Source: Unio delphinus
Taxonomy: Eukaryota; Mollusca; Bivalvia; Unionida; Unionidae
NCBI GenBank assembly: GCA_029339505.1
Contig: JAQISU010000181.1
Location: 418,001 to 482,000, forward strand
DNA length: 64,000 nt
Direction: 5' to 3'
The translations under genes and the position numbers were made by a program. Positions 11,528 to 23,468 of the stretch are shown here, in pieces. Within the stretch, counting starts at the first letter, position 1, and the number at the start of each line of letters is the position of its first letter. The notes beneath the pieces are model-generated. The model saw nothing but the letters and a program-made list of their open reading frames with translations, had not been told where the DNA came from and made no database searches.

Positions 11528-12523
11528 ATGATAGTCATGAATGCGTGTTATGGAAATCTCCGTATAATTTTTAGAAAAATTGATGATACCAACAATAACT
11601 TCTTTGGAAAATGGCCAACAATCCCCATGAAAATATCTGATATTAAAACAACTATCGATGCGATCAAACAAACACAGGATAATTTCGTTGGTCATTTTTC
11701 TGCTATCGCTGCATGGCTTGATAAGATTAAAATACTGCATAAACAAAATATCAATACTGTGTTCTCGATACAACATGGAGAGTTTATCTGGACATGTAAA
11801 AATAACATTTTTAAAGTTACTGCAGAAATTGTGGGTATCTATAGATTAACCCTAATTTCACCGTTACAGTTTAACGTATCATCAAGTAAATCCATGGAAA
11901 TTAATAATACAAGTGCGATTATAGAAAAAGGATCCACTGAAACGTTTACCATAACCCCCATAGATGATGATGTAACAGCAACGTCAATCACATACTATGT
12001 AGAATTTGTAATTGATTTAAGTAAGTAGTATAACAAACTGAAAAATCACATTGACATATATCAAGTAAAAATAATAAAATACTGCAGGCGTATTACCAAT
12101 GTTGACATAATCGTGTGTTTGGCTTCAACTGTTATTGCTGGAACAGGTATACTGCTATCAGCGGTAACAACGTTGGCACCTGTCATCGTCACAATTTGTG
12201 TTTCATCAGCAACAGCAATTACAGGGGTTGTTAACATCGTTGCCAAAAAGATATCCACATGATGTCAACATAAACTACATGAGTATATAATTAAATTACA
12301 TATCGCGTTGACCGCATATTCTCAATTATCTTTGTTGATATCATCTAGTTTCGATGATACAATGATATCTGATAACGAGTTCTCGGCGATGATTTACATC
12401 TATGATAAAGCGACATCGAAATTAAAAGAACATAATAATAATAATGATGATAGAATTACTGCAACAGATAGCCGCAAACACAACCCCACCAAAGACAACC
12501 ATGATCTCAATAACCTCAACTAA
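11528..12523 (+). pseudogene. Long frame with a hydrophobic segment, two in-frame stops
   Basis: A single reading frame runs from 11528 to 12523 and is broken only by TAG (12026-12028) and TGA (12260-12262). Part one (to 12025) is a 166-codon, beta-rich-looking region without known motifs. Part two (12029-12520) starts with an amphipathic stretch (NKLKNHIDIYQVKI). It continues with about 40 hydrophobic small residues (ASTVIAGTGILLSA...ATAITGVVNIV), likely two membrane helices. A helical C-terminus follows (YSQLSLLISSSFDD, ISDNEFSAM). I recall similar hydrophobic-core proteins ending in ISDxEF as recurrent uncharacterised proteins in invertebrate mobile elements, but I cannot name a function. 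It may originally have been two adjacent genes. Confidence 0.55.
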
Positions 12524-13230
12524 CCCTGAATCCAGCGTGAACTTTACAATGACAATTCCAGTAAAAGAAATCGCACTTGCAAAATTATGAGAATATTACA
12601 TAACCCCCCAGGGGCATCCTCAAGCATAATAATGACCAAGACAGGGGTGGGAGACACATATCACCTGGAAATGTAAATATATCCTCGGTGATCGCAGTAA
12701 ATCTAGTATGTGATGTTATTGATGGAAGCGCCCAAATAAATCTTGAAAGATTCAATCAGGCCCAGCAAGGATACATGTTCTATTCATTTACACGACTGGC
12801 TCCACCTGGATTTCTGATCATTCAAGAACCAGTGAAATAGTTACATCTATATGCGGTGTCATATTGATCTATTAACGTGTATAAATTTTAAACTCACTGA
12901 CCAATCTGGTAATTTGATTGACCTCGATGGGGTGACCTTACAGATAAGTCTCTTTATGAGATCTTAAATGTTGAAATCAAGAAGCAAAAATAATATCTGT
13001 CGCATAATTGTTTGTTTTTTTCGTGAAAAATATTTAGTGTATCCTGGTTACATGGAAGTCACTTCACTAGTTTCTATAATCTTTACTAGCTGCCTCACGT
13101 GTGAATTAATATTTTTCTTCGTTTCATATTGTTTTCATAATTCCAATCTAATTTTTTCTACTGTGGTAAACACGGGTACGAATTTACTTAATTTGCTGCT
13201 ATCCGCTAATAATGCATAAACCGCCTGTTG
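12524..13230 (+). pseudogene. Decayed coding remnants of the virus-like element
   Basis: Protein-like fragments occur in shifted frames: VNFTMTIPVKEIALAKL near 12540-12588, and FKLTDQSGNLIDLDGVTLQI near 12890-12948. The second resembles short conserved segments of uncharacterised structural-type proteins in animal mobile elements. Too broken to assign a function. Confidence 0.35.
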
Positions 13231-13539
13231 GATCTCCAGAATGAATCTATACTGCGACGGTAACGTGAACTTATTTGCGGATTTTAGCTCTTGCAGAAAT
13301 ACAAAATCAGAAAGGATTTTGTCACAATTTTGTTATCTGATAATTGCATTTCTTTATTTTCAAATTTGCAAATGCAGAAATTATATCATTGATACTTGAA
13401 TAGTTCATTAAATAATAAATACACCTTTAAAAAAAAATTTAAAAATATATATGGACAGCATAATCTCCATTCTCCTTAAAATATGAAATGTGGGAATAAT
13501 TACCTGTATTCAGATATTTTCAAACCGAATTCTCTGTCT

Positions 13540-13842
13540 TTATTTTGTTGAAAAAGCTGATTTATATACATTGTCTGTGACATACTGAATCGAGGGTATG
13601 CAAATATCAAAATACTTGCCAGCGCTATTCATTGATTGAAATATTAATTCTTTGCAGGTCGCAACATTATCTGATTTTATAGATCTTGCAATTTTTTTAT
13701 GCATTCTTGTACGACAGCCTTCAGTATTCTGATTTTGTGTGACAGCTTGAAGGTTATATAAAAAACTATTTTTAGGATCTGCGTCAATGTGATCAATCAC
13801 ATAACCATCTAGGATATCTCCATTAAACACTTCACATATTAA
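13540..13842 (-). CDS. HNH homing-endonuclease-like ORF
   Basis: The minus frame is open from 13842 to 13540. It contains EVFNGDILDGYVIDHIDADP followed by KNSFLYNLQAVTQNQN, matching the core of phage/viral HNH nucleases (GxIxxGxxxDHIDxxxxNNxxxNLRxVTxxxN). The tail reads IFQSMNSAGKYFDICIPSIQ, like a NUMOD1/IENR-type DNA-recognition helix (S...AA...). The D-H-I-D and the downstream asparagine are present. No upstream ATG is visible in frame, because a stop lies just beyond 13842, so it is N-terminally truncated or starts at a non-ATG codon. It is opposite in orientation to the other genes here, as expected for a selfish nuclease insertion. Whether it is expressed is unknown. Confidence 0.6.
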   Translation of the reverse strand, partial: LICEVFNGDILDGYVIDHIDADPKNSFLYNLQAVTQNQNTEGCRTRMHKKIARSIKSDNVATCKELIFQSMNSAGKYFDICIPSIQYVTDNVYKSAFSTK

Positions 13843-14361
13843 TCAGTGACATAGATAATTTTTTCTCCCAGCACTAAACATTAAATAACTGGTATTTTCT
13901 AACAGACAGTCTCTGACTGTGTAGCATGAGATGCTTCATAGTTCAAGATAAGGGGATATGGATGAATTTCTTAGTTCATTTATATCACATATTTTTTTGT
14001 TTGATTGATTATGTGTTTTAATTATTATTGTTTGAGAATCTAGTAATATAATCATTGGGGGTTCTTATGACATTGTTAGGGACGATGTCAAAGTTGTTTT
14101 TTATTTTATCATAATACCATTTAAGCTCTCTGTATCGCTTATGACCAAACGAAGACACAGCTTCAATTTTCTTGTACTCCAACACCGCATCGGATACAAG
14201 GTTTCGGACCTAAGCTCCCTCTTCGCAAACTTTGTAACTGATATCCATAGAATTCATTTCTGCATGATTTATTACAAGGGGTTGTAGATCCCATCATCAG
14301 CCATTTACAATGGTTCATTATATGAAATATCTTTTATTTAAATACTTGTCTTAATTATAGT
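13843..14361. other. No recognisable gene
   Basis: Short stretch inside the virus-like element with no supported frame. Confidence 0.5.
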
Positions 14362-14878
14362 ATGGAGGAATTCGAGAGATTATCCAACATCAAACCCTGG
14401 AAAAATTCTAGATTTAAACTCCATAGAAGCTCTGTCGACGCACCAATGAAAGCTTTAGCAGAGATATAAAAAAAAAAATCATCGATGGAATTCATAATGC
14501 CAAGAATGAATTTAAGAAAGATAGTGCATCTCACACCTGCACAACATTTCGAATCAATAATAGTGTTGATGCTACGATGAACGACAAACGAGGAGAGAGT
14601 ATAATCGTGAATCCCGAGAATCAAAAGTATTTTGTGAGAGTAAAATGTATTATACTAAAAGAAACAGAAAATTGGATTTTTCGTGATAAATCCGACCCTG
14701 CCCTTGCTAATAATAAACCGTCATTGTGAGTCAAAGTTCCACATTAGGAATAATGACTGAGATTGACAAACTGTATTATGAGCGATCATATCCTGTGACT
14801 GCGGTTATTTATGGAATTCATCCAATAAATGAAAAGCCAAGTATTGATAATCTGAAACAAGGCTAAATTGTGTCGCTG
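14362..14878 (+). pseudogene. Decayed N-terminal part of a virus-like replication gene (tentative)
   Basis: Frame 14362-14469 (MEEFERLSNIK...) ends in TAA. The sequence continues protein-like in another frame to a TGA at 14726-14728 (KKIIDGIHNAKNEF, ENQKYFVRVKCIIL), then in a third frame to about 14865 (YPVTAVIYGIHPINE). The three frames look like one gene broken by frameshifts. It directly precedes the polymerase remnant in the same orientation, so it may be its N-terminal region. Confidence 0.35.
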
Positions 14879-14989
14879 AGCGAGTAAGATTTTACAAATG
14901 CGATGTGTGAAAATAGTCTGACAGATCTAAGATGTAAAAAAAATAAACGAATGGGCTGAATCGGTTTAGGATACCGGTGCTACAATAAA

Positions 14990-16545
14990 AGATGTATCCG
15001 AGTTAGAAACAACATTAAGATTCCCAATAACAGGAAAAACATTAGTTGGAAAAGTATTAGTTGAGCACAGCATGTTTGATTTTGTTTACGAGTTAGGTAA
15101 AAACTATCCTGTATCAGTGTGGTTATTTCAGAGTTTTGAAGACGAAGAAAGTAAATTTGATCAATTTTTAAGACCAAACGGTGAAATATATCGTACAGAA
15201 TCTCTTCATGAAGAAATAAGAAAACTCGTTGAGACATTTTCAGAGATACCGAGCAATTATTAACAAACTGTTTTACAGTCCTGTCAGTTTCAGCTAACTT
15301 TACCAGATAGAGAAATCTGTGGAAGCCAACACAATTTGAATCTTGGGGATGTTCAAGCTAGTTGCTGTGAATACGGACACATTGGATTATGGAATACCAA
15401 ATATGATTCTAAAGATGTTATTTCAGTTGAAATGGTTATGTGTTATTCCCGAGGTTACCTCGGGTATGGAGAGTGTGCTGGGTATTTTAACCAATTTGGA
15501 CATCCCACACACCAGATGGCACGAGTTGTGATAAATGCAGCACTACTCGATTTTGATCTAACCGGATTCACTCGTGTAATATCATTCAAGTTTGCTAAAG
15601 GATTCTATCTGATTCGTTATGTTTGGTTTGGTAGACATTTATCTGAAAAATACTGATATCGCTGATTGTTGGCAAGGCAATTATATCAGATAAAACACAG
15701 ATTGAGGTTCGGTTACCACAACCTGATGATGATAGTCTTCATAAAATAATTAACGATTACAAGGAAAATTTTCCTCTTCTTGCCAAAGACTGTATTGTTA
15801 AACAATCTAAGGAGATCTTCACATGTAGGCGCAAAATAAATGATGAAATGCTAAGATCTCGGTAGAAGAATAATCGGTAAATTTACTCAAGGAGAAGCAT
15901 ATCATCACAAATGACATTATACATGACTAATTCTAGATGTCACTGAATACGATTTTATAATTGCAGATGCAACAGCAAAAATATTTGTCAGTTGTGAAAA
16001 TGTTTACTTGTCTGATGGAACATAGTTTGGTACAATTGTTAGTTACATCAATGGCGAATCGCCTCAGTATACGCATTTAAGATCATCTATGCTGGCTTAT
16101 GTTTCTATAAAGCTGCTATCGATGATAACTAGATTCCCTGACACTGCAATTAGAGTCACCATGGATTCATTTTATATCGATAGCAAGTATATAACATGGC
16201 AATCATAGAGAATAAAACAGGAAATGTTACACGAGTATTCTCAATGCGCAGATGTTACGGTTGAAGATACTTACCTGAAAAATAATCAAATATCAGAATT
16301 AACGAGGGCACCTTTGTTATCCGATCCAATTTGTAGACATAAGACCGTTTACTTGAACTGGTGTGGTGGGTGTGGGAACACAACTCGTGTTATCCAATTA
16401 TTTCAGAAGTCAGATTTAGTTGTCTTAACACCTACACACAGACTTGCCTGACCGAATGGGTGAGAAATACATTCCAAAGATCATTATTTGGGATGATATA
16501 TGCACAGTGTCGCTTATGCAGCAATCACAATACAGCGATGCAATT
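14990..16545 (+). pseudogene. B-family DNA polymerase with C-terminal helicase-like P-loop, decayed
   Basis: Several frames joined by frameshifts and stops read as one gene. 15072-15263 and 15336-15656 contain FGHPTHQMARVVIN and WFGRHLSEKY. About 15680-15740 gives DKTQIEVRLPQ. About 16075-16190 gives THLRSSMLAYVSI then IRVTMDSFYIDS, which I read as polymerase motif C, normally DTDS, degraded to TMDS. Directly after, 16224-16451 carries YLNWCGGCGNTTRVIQLF and LTPTHRLA, the Walker A region of an SF1-type helicase (expected GGxGSGKTTR; the catalytic Lys is lost). Frame 16457-16540 has a Walker B-like KIIIWDDICTV. The gene is dead. The polymerase-to-helicase order matches large PolB-containing proteins I have seen in invertebrate and fungal mobile/viral insertions. 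Confidence 0.6.
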
Positions 16546-16560
16546 AAGGCAAAAGAGAAT

Positions 16561-18180
16561 AAATGATGTGCTTCCATATGCATGTCTAATAACTAAAATT
16601 AACTTTATCTTGTCTTTTGGAATGGGAACAAAAGGGCATTCCTTCTGGCCAGTAGGAAGGCCTGTTGGACTCACTATATTTGGTCCGTCCTTGAAAACAA
16701 TAGTAATAAGATCAAGAACACATGAAATGTGTAATATGTTATAACATAATGCAATACAAATTATGTTGTTTTTCAAAAAATAATAATAGCTGGACCATGA
16801 AAAATTCATATTCTGATAAAAATTACAGAAGCAATCATATAACATTAATCAAAACTTATCCATTATTATTTATCATTTTACAGTACATCCATGCAATATC
16901 TGTGGATTGGTATTCATATTCACAAAATGAATTCATTCTGAAATAAAATAACAGTACATGTATGCAATAGAAAAATAAATTTTAATTCATTAAATTGAGC
17001 AATAATTGCAATTTCTTCCTTGATGAAAAAGATTAATAATAATAAGATAACTAATACAGACTTTGAGAATGTTTCTCCATATTTACACAGAATTATTTAC
17101 ATATAATCTTTGTGAAGAAAGGAAACAAAATATGACAATACCTTTTGAGAAGATCAGCTGAGAGTATGCGTGTCGAAGAGTATTCGTTGGAACATGACTT
17201 CAGTCAATATTCATGTCAAGCTTCCTGAGATCAATCTGCTCAGGTGCTGAAAAAATGCATAGAAATATATAATAAAAATGAAAATACACTCTTGCAACGA
17301 AAGGTTTTACCACTGATTGGGAAAATGACATCAGAAAATTATCAAAAATATAAATTAAAATATCTGTAGGAATAAGACTTGCAAATCTGATATTCATTCA
17401 AAGGACACAATTCTGGCGTTAGAAGTGAACAAAGCATGAAAGCACAAGGTATCAGAGTCAATCTCATGTTCTTCGTTAATAGCAATATAATGATTTTCAC
17501 GAATTTATTTGTTTAAATCCATAGATCAATTCTCTTGATACGAGTATAACTGTGTTTGAGTTCATCTATCTGAATTCGTACAATGATCTTCTTAATGTAA
17601 GTTTGATGAATTGTTTGAATTTGTCGTCTTGTTTGTTATAGGAAGCTAAGAATTTCATGCATTACTTTAGTTGATATGAGTTACAAGAATCCATTTGAAT
17701 TAACCGCTCTTAGATGATTTCATGTATGCTTAAGACTTGAATGTGCATATTTGCTGAAAACAATCTAATCAAGCTATGTAATGAATTTCATTCATTTCGT
17801 GTCATTGGGACGAGAACGGAATTGTTATGTCTCATGTGATGTTAATGTGAGGAAAGGGGAAACAGATACACTAACATATCCATGTACCGACTTATCCAAG
17901 TATCTACATATCTTTGTACTTACATATCCATCTACCCACTCAAAGTCTGAGGGCCAAAAAGAGGCAAGACTGAAGGGAGGTCGGAGAAGGAAAAAGTGAA
18001 AAACAGCCACAGTGAAGTTGGAGTGAACTGGAATAAGCAGGTTATGAAGTTGTACAAGACAATGACTCGATTGCTCCTTTGATTCTATGATGAACAAATT
18101 CATTTAAAACAGATCGATATAAATTTATTCGTGTTTGAAATTCGGTGAAAGATTTATTTAAAAAAGAAGTGTATCTTCCT
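16561..18180. other. Non-coding stretch, no recognised feature
   Basis: AT-rich, with only short open frames and no domain. No repeat boundary was identified. Confidence 0.55.
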
Positions 18181-18182
18181 AA

Positions 18183-18412
18183 CATAATGTATTATCATAG
18201 TTGTTTATGTAATTGATTAAATTCCGTATGTAATGTATTATGATCACAGTTGTTTATGTAATTGATTAAATTCCTAATATAATGTATTATCACAGTTGTT
18301 TATGTAATTGATTAAATTCCTAATGTAATGTATTATCACAGTTGTTTATGTAATTGATTAAATTCCTAATGTAATGTATTATGATCACAGTTGTTTATGT
18401 AATTGATTAAAT
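18183..18412. repeat. 46-49-bp tandem repeat, five units
   Basis: Units built on ACAGTTGTTTATGTAATTGA followed by TTAAATTCCTAATGTAATGT. The length differs by presence of a GATC-containing trinucleotide insertion between ATTAT and CACAG. Confidence 0.9.
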
Positions 18413-18683
18413 TGTTGTTTTTTCATGTATGGGTTGTGTCATTCTGTTATATATATCTGCTCAGATCTCTATTTAATACACCTGTAAGTTTCACACTTTG
18501 CATTAATATTTTTTCGATCTGAGCAATAACACACACGGTGAGCATCTCCTAGATAACGAGAACCGAATAAAGTAGACACCTTGTAAGAAGGAACAATCCA
18601 CCAATCAAATCACCCCCACAAGGTGTCCTACAGTCATAAATCACTTATTCTTTCCTGTTTTTATCAAGAATATTAACCACTAC

Positions 18684-18788
18684 CTGACCTTGATTGTAGT
18701 ACCTTTTGTTTTTTCTTCAGTAGCAACTTGTGGTATGATGCCATTAAGGTTACTGCCTGACACATCAACCTGCACAAATGATCTGACC
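18684..18788 (-). other. Candidate minus-strand coding exon
   Basis: On the minus strand a pyrimidine-rich acceptor (ACATTTTTCAG) at 18789 is followed by 105 bp with two open frames and a donor-like CAG|GTAGTG at 18684/18683. The more protein-like frame contains RSFVQVDVSGSNLNGIIPQV and ATEEKTKG. I do not recognise the protein. No neighbouring exon was found, so this may be an isolated exon of a gene extending elsewhere on this strand, or chance. Confidence 0.3.
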
Positions 18789-18799
18789 CTGAAAAATGT

Positions 18800-21700
18800 G
18801 TAAACAAATTTTACAAAAGTATAACACATTGTACAACTTGATAGGCATATGCCCATTAATAATAATAATGATCATAATAATAATAATAATACTAATAAAA
18901 ATAAATTTATTTGAAAGGGAAACAAACATATTTGACCAATATTGCCATTAAGGTAAAACTAATAATAATACAAAATCACAACCATAAAATACTTTGCTAT
19001 ACACATGAAACTGCAAAAGAACAAAAAAAAAGACCTCAAAAATGTGAAAAAATAAGACTAAATTAATTAAAATTATCAATTTATGACATGTCTGTGTTAA
19101 GATTTAAATCAAAGGATAATACAGTTAATTGTATATTAGTCTTGTGAAAATTGTAGGTTGGAATATTTCAGTCATGTCAGAAAGAGAAAAAAGAAAATTT
19201 TATTCAGTATTCCTGTATGAAATATGGTCAAACACATTAGTGAATATTTGGAAAACTTTTGCTGAAATTTAAAAAAGTCATTCCAATGTCTAAACATTGT
19301 AAATATAAATGCCTTTCTAGGACTTCTTAAAATTCTGGCTTGATTCTTAAAATACTACCCCACCTCAAAGCATGACATAAACACAAAAATAAATTAGAAA
19401 TATTGCAAAATTACCTATGGCAAAAAATTTATATTGGAAACAATTAATATTGTGCAGGCAAAAAATTAAATATTTTTATATCATATGAAAAATTTATAAA
19501 TTTATCAGAAAAATGATTACTGTAAATTTGAATAAATTCAAATTAAGATTATGGCTGTGAAACTTTCATTTGACTGGATTAGCAACTATTTTTAATAAGA
19601 TGAAAATATTTGAAAACATGGTAGATGGTCTGAGACTCAAAGCCTTTTGAGTAATCAAATCACTCTGGAAATAATAACAAGTCAACAAAGTTGATGAAAG
19701 ATAAAGTAATAGTTGTACACAAACCCCAACAAACAGATAATGAAGACAATAAGGAATAAAAAAAACACCACTAAAAGGCAAAAAATAAACAAATAAAAAC
19801 AAATAAGTTGTGTTTTTTTTAAAATAGCCCATAAAATAAGTATAGGAACCTACCCTCACTCCGATTACCTTCTCTAACTTTCCCCTCAATACAGCCTCTT
19901 TGGCAATAAATAATAATTACCAAATACCTATCAAATTCTAAAGTCAGAAAGCCAAACATTAAATATAAGTAGATGGTCTGAAAAAAGACTATCATAAAAT
20001 TATGTCCCGATATTTTGGTCCCAATTTAGACACTATAAGGTAGTCTAAAAGCCCATGAATACTAGGCCCCGCAGAACAAGGCTGCAATTAAATGTTTATC
20101 TAACTTTAAGCATATAGACCCACAACTCAACTATAAGGGCTGGGGCGTATGGGGCTGTATTCTCTATTAACTCAAAACAGCACAGAGTTCATCCAATTTA
20201 GGGGGGGGGAAAAGTTTGGATAAAGGGACATCACCGCTGGACCCAAACCAGAAAAACATCAGGAGAGAAATGACATCAAAGAACCCAGGACAAAGGAAAA
20301 TAATGGCTGGTCCGAGGGAACATTCATATGCTGGGACACCATGAGAACAAGAAGGCAGCCTGACATTAGGGGCTACTCAGACAAGAAGCAACACAGACAA
20401 GAATTTGATTGCTTTCATTGCCTGGATAACAGGGTCCTCATTTGGTACGAGAACCCTTTTCAAACAATCGATTTCCCGAAACCTGACTTGATACTTTTTT
20501 TGCACACCGTTCAAAAGTTAACAAGCTATTTTTACCAAACAGTGACTATACTTATTTATGTCGCATAGACATCTTAGTATTCAATCTTGTTAGGGACTTA
20601 ATACATGTACACTCTTTGTACTAGACATATTGGAAAGTTAAGATAGTTAAACAAATTTTACGACTTCATTGATTTGATTTAATTATATAGGTGGCTAACA
20701 CATTAAGGGTATTTTCCTGTCCAAATAGTAATAACTGGACCAGATTTTAATTAAGCATGGAATCATGATACTGCGGGCTGTACAACATCCTTGGATGTAA
20801 TGGTACCTATCTTTTATTGCCACAACTTGGATAGCTCCAAAATGGCGATGATGTGAAACTAATTTCCAATACCTCCATTTGTGCCGTTGCACACCATTAA
20901 CACACATAATTAGCTTTTTAGGGTTGAGTGTGTGTTGGGTCTATTTCAACTCACCCAGGGTCCTCCATTCAGGTCGATGGTTACTTAATAGCAACCCTTA
21001 CCTGACGACCAAATTAAATAGTGCTCCTTAAGTACATAAATGACTGGCGAAAGCAGCACCATTTCTCACCCCCTTGGAAAAGTTAAATATCCAGCTTTGC
21101 TGAAACTTAAAACAGTGATACATGCTCCTAGTGGGCAACACAGCACTATAATTCAAATTCATCATCATCATCATGCACACAATTCAGTTAATAATCAACT
21201 GTTACAATCTTTATATCTTTCTATATGAACACATACTGTGACATAGGCACCATTGAGGGAACTCTATTGTAAGGAAAACATATTAGGTTCACTGGCATAT
21301 GATGGGCAACATGTAATATATACAATTACATCAATGCCATCTTTACTTATCTGTGTTAGTAACTTATTCTGCATAATCTTTGAAAAAGGTAGCCAGAACA
21401 AAGTACCGTCTTGGACGATCTTATCACTCTCTTCCTCAAATTATTCCCATCCCTCCTACAGATAGGTACAGGCTTTCTCTGCATGATTGGAATTGGAATA
21501 ACCAAAAATAGTGAAAACAGCTCATACAATCACACATGAGTTAGTTAAGTTTCATAATATTTAAGTTCCAATGTCTGTGGAAACAATAATTAGGGCCCTA
21601 AAGACAATATATAGTTCTATCGACATGCTTTACTTGCTGCATCAAATCATTTAAATGCAAAAGAAAAGGAATTGTGAATTATAATAAAATAATTAGGGCC
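18800..21700. other. Non-coding stretch, no recognised gene
   Basis: Contains an AAT-rich simple repeat near 18856-18905. Otherwise there are only short open frames without motifs. Confidence 0.5.
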
Positions 21701-21705
21701 CTAAT

Positions 21706-21832
21706 AATTGTGAGAAAATAAAATCATATTCCAATCGACTTCATACAGGTATATTTCAATGAAACTCCAACATCAATGCCCAAATATAAAAAATGGGGTG
21801 GCAAGGGTCAGAGGAAACTCAGACTACAGTCG
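21706..21832 (+). repeat. Dispersed repeat family R1, partial copy 1
   Basis: Shares GAGAAAATAAA-TCATATTCC, GACTTCATAC-GGTATAT and GGGGTGGCAAGGGTCAGAGG with the copy at 25690-26015. Shorter, with an internal deletion. Confidence 0.65.
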
Positions 21833-22954
21833 GTCATTTTGTATAAATTGCCATCTTGAGTGATGCTCTACAAGAGCGATATGGCATTCCAGAAAATCAC
21901 CCCCTTTTCTCTGATGATAGATATCGCCTACCTGATTCATGGTTTGGATGGCTTGGGCTTTATTGTTGGTGGTGGATTTGGCTTGAACAACAAATGCAAA
22001 TACACTTCTTACTGTTATGTACAAAAAAGATAGGGGACCACTCCAATTATTATGTCATGGTAGGACAGGGTATCAGTCTATGTCACATTTAAGAAGAAAA
22101 AAAAATGAAAATTGTGATTCCATTTTGTGAACCAGTGGTCAACAGAAAAATGGTCTCTTATTGGTGTCCTTCATATCTTAACGTATGATTGTAGAAATCT
22201 GATTTTAATTAGACTGATGTTACACTCCACTTAGTTTATTTAACGAGACGAGGAAAAGCTCAGCAAAGTTTCGAATATATTAGACAGGTTCGTTTCGTTA
22301 ATGATACCCACCTGTACTTTGGTATTACATGGCAACTAAATACGTAAATAGAAACGCAACCAATTTCTTGTGTCAGGCTTTTATTGCATCATAAAAAAGG
22401 ACACCAGAGTAAGCATTTTACGACTAAAGCAAACTAGACTTGAATATGTCAATTAGTGTTAATTTGGGACGCTAGGTACTTGAGACACTCTTGAAAAGTT
22501 GGCCTCTGCTACAGTTCAGACGACCGACGGGGCACAACTTAGTCCTACCCGTAAGACGTATCACATGTTGATCTTGATTTTAGTGCTGCGTTCATTTCCT
22601 AGTGTCAGAGTTAGAGTCGATCACGATCAGAGAGCAAAGTAAGTATATCAATAACTCTTAAATATGTGGATAAATGTTGATACTCATTGCCAAGTATGTG
22701 ATAAACATGAAAATTTCACCTCTTATTCTCTGTTCAGTATATTTAAAAACACTACACAGCGCTGCTCTTTAGGCAGTAAGACCCAGACGCGAGCAAACAT
22801 AAATATCAGCGTCGGGGCTTACATTGTAGGACTAGGGCACAACTGTGCTCGAAGTACGGCGTTCCACCCAGATAACATAATATCGGGCGAACGTCTTACC
22901 TTCTAGGACGAATTATTCGCTTAGGTAGTGTAGGATACCATCGTATATTTGCAT

Positions 22955-23275
22955 TTTTCAAATTTCTTGTGTCAAGCCTATGGTTAGTCTGAGTTTTCTC
23001 TGACCCTTTCCATCCCATTTTTGATAGTTGAACATTTATATCGGTGTGTAGGGTCAGAGACTATCGCCTATTGAAAAGCTGGAATTCATCCTGCCGCTTA
23101 CTAACCGGACTAGCAAGCTTTAATGACTTTTCATCGAGATATATTTGCATGAAATCGATAGGAATATGATTTAATTTTTCAAAAGTCACAAGCATATAAT
23201 TTTTTGTGTCTTTAATCCACTGAAAGACAAGACGAAAATACATCGTTGTTAAAATTTGACCAGGATCTCCCCATT
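22955..23275 (-). repeat. Dispersed repeat family R1, copy 2 (inverted)
   Basis: The reverse complement of this segment aligns with 25690-26015. It has GACCCT..CCATCCCATTTTTGAT near its left end, ATGAAATCGATAGGAATATGAT in the middle and GACCAGGATCTC at the right end. Some frames are open but no transposase is visible, so it behaves like a non-autonomous element of about 320 bp. Confidence 0.65.
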
Positions 23276-23468
23276 TGCATTCCGAGTGACATGACTACAC
23301 AAATCTCACAACCAAAAATTCAGAGGTCAAATAGTCACGTTATATTGACAATAAAAAATTTCCAAAGTTGTTGTACATAGAATTTGACAATATTACATAG
23401 GAGTCACATAATGTTTGCAAATACAGTGGATCCTTGTTAATCTGGACACATTCGTCCCCAGTGTATAT

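Larger units (their letters stand above)
10200..16560. mobile_element. Degenerate virus-like dsDNA element (PolB-bearing)
   Basis: A 6-kb block whose decayed genes share a viral or Polinton-like flavour and resemble nothing else in the window. It has small basic ORFs, a phage-tail-fibre-like ORF, a hydrophobic protein, an HNH endonuclease on the minus strand, and a B-family DNA polymerase running into a helicase-like P-loop segment. Frameshifts and stops are common, so it is an old, dead insertion. I did not find a retroviral-type integrase, packaging ATPase, cysteine protease or terminal inverted repeats, so assignment to Polinton/Maverick, adintovirus-like or another lineage is open. Boundaries are where recognisable coding stops on each side. 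Confidence 0.6.

Noticed and set aside
14355..14624. Minus-strand 89-codon open frame
   Set aside because: Antisense to protein-like plus-strand text (MEEFERLSNIK...) of the virus-like element. No motif of its own.
16525..16845. Minus-strand 106-codon open frame
   Set aside because: Antisense to the decayed helicase-like region and without motifs.
17825..18103. Minus-strand 92-codon open frame
   Set aside because: No recognisable motif, no splice context, and a plus-strand frame overlaps it. Treated as chance.
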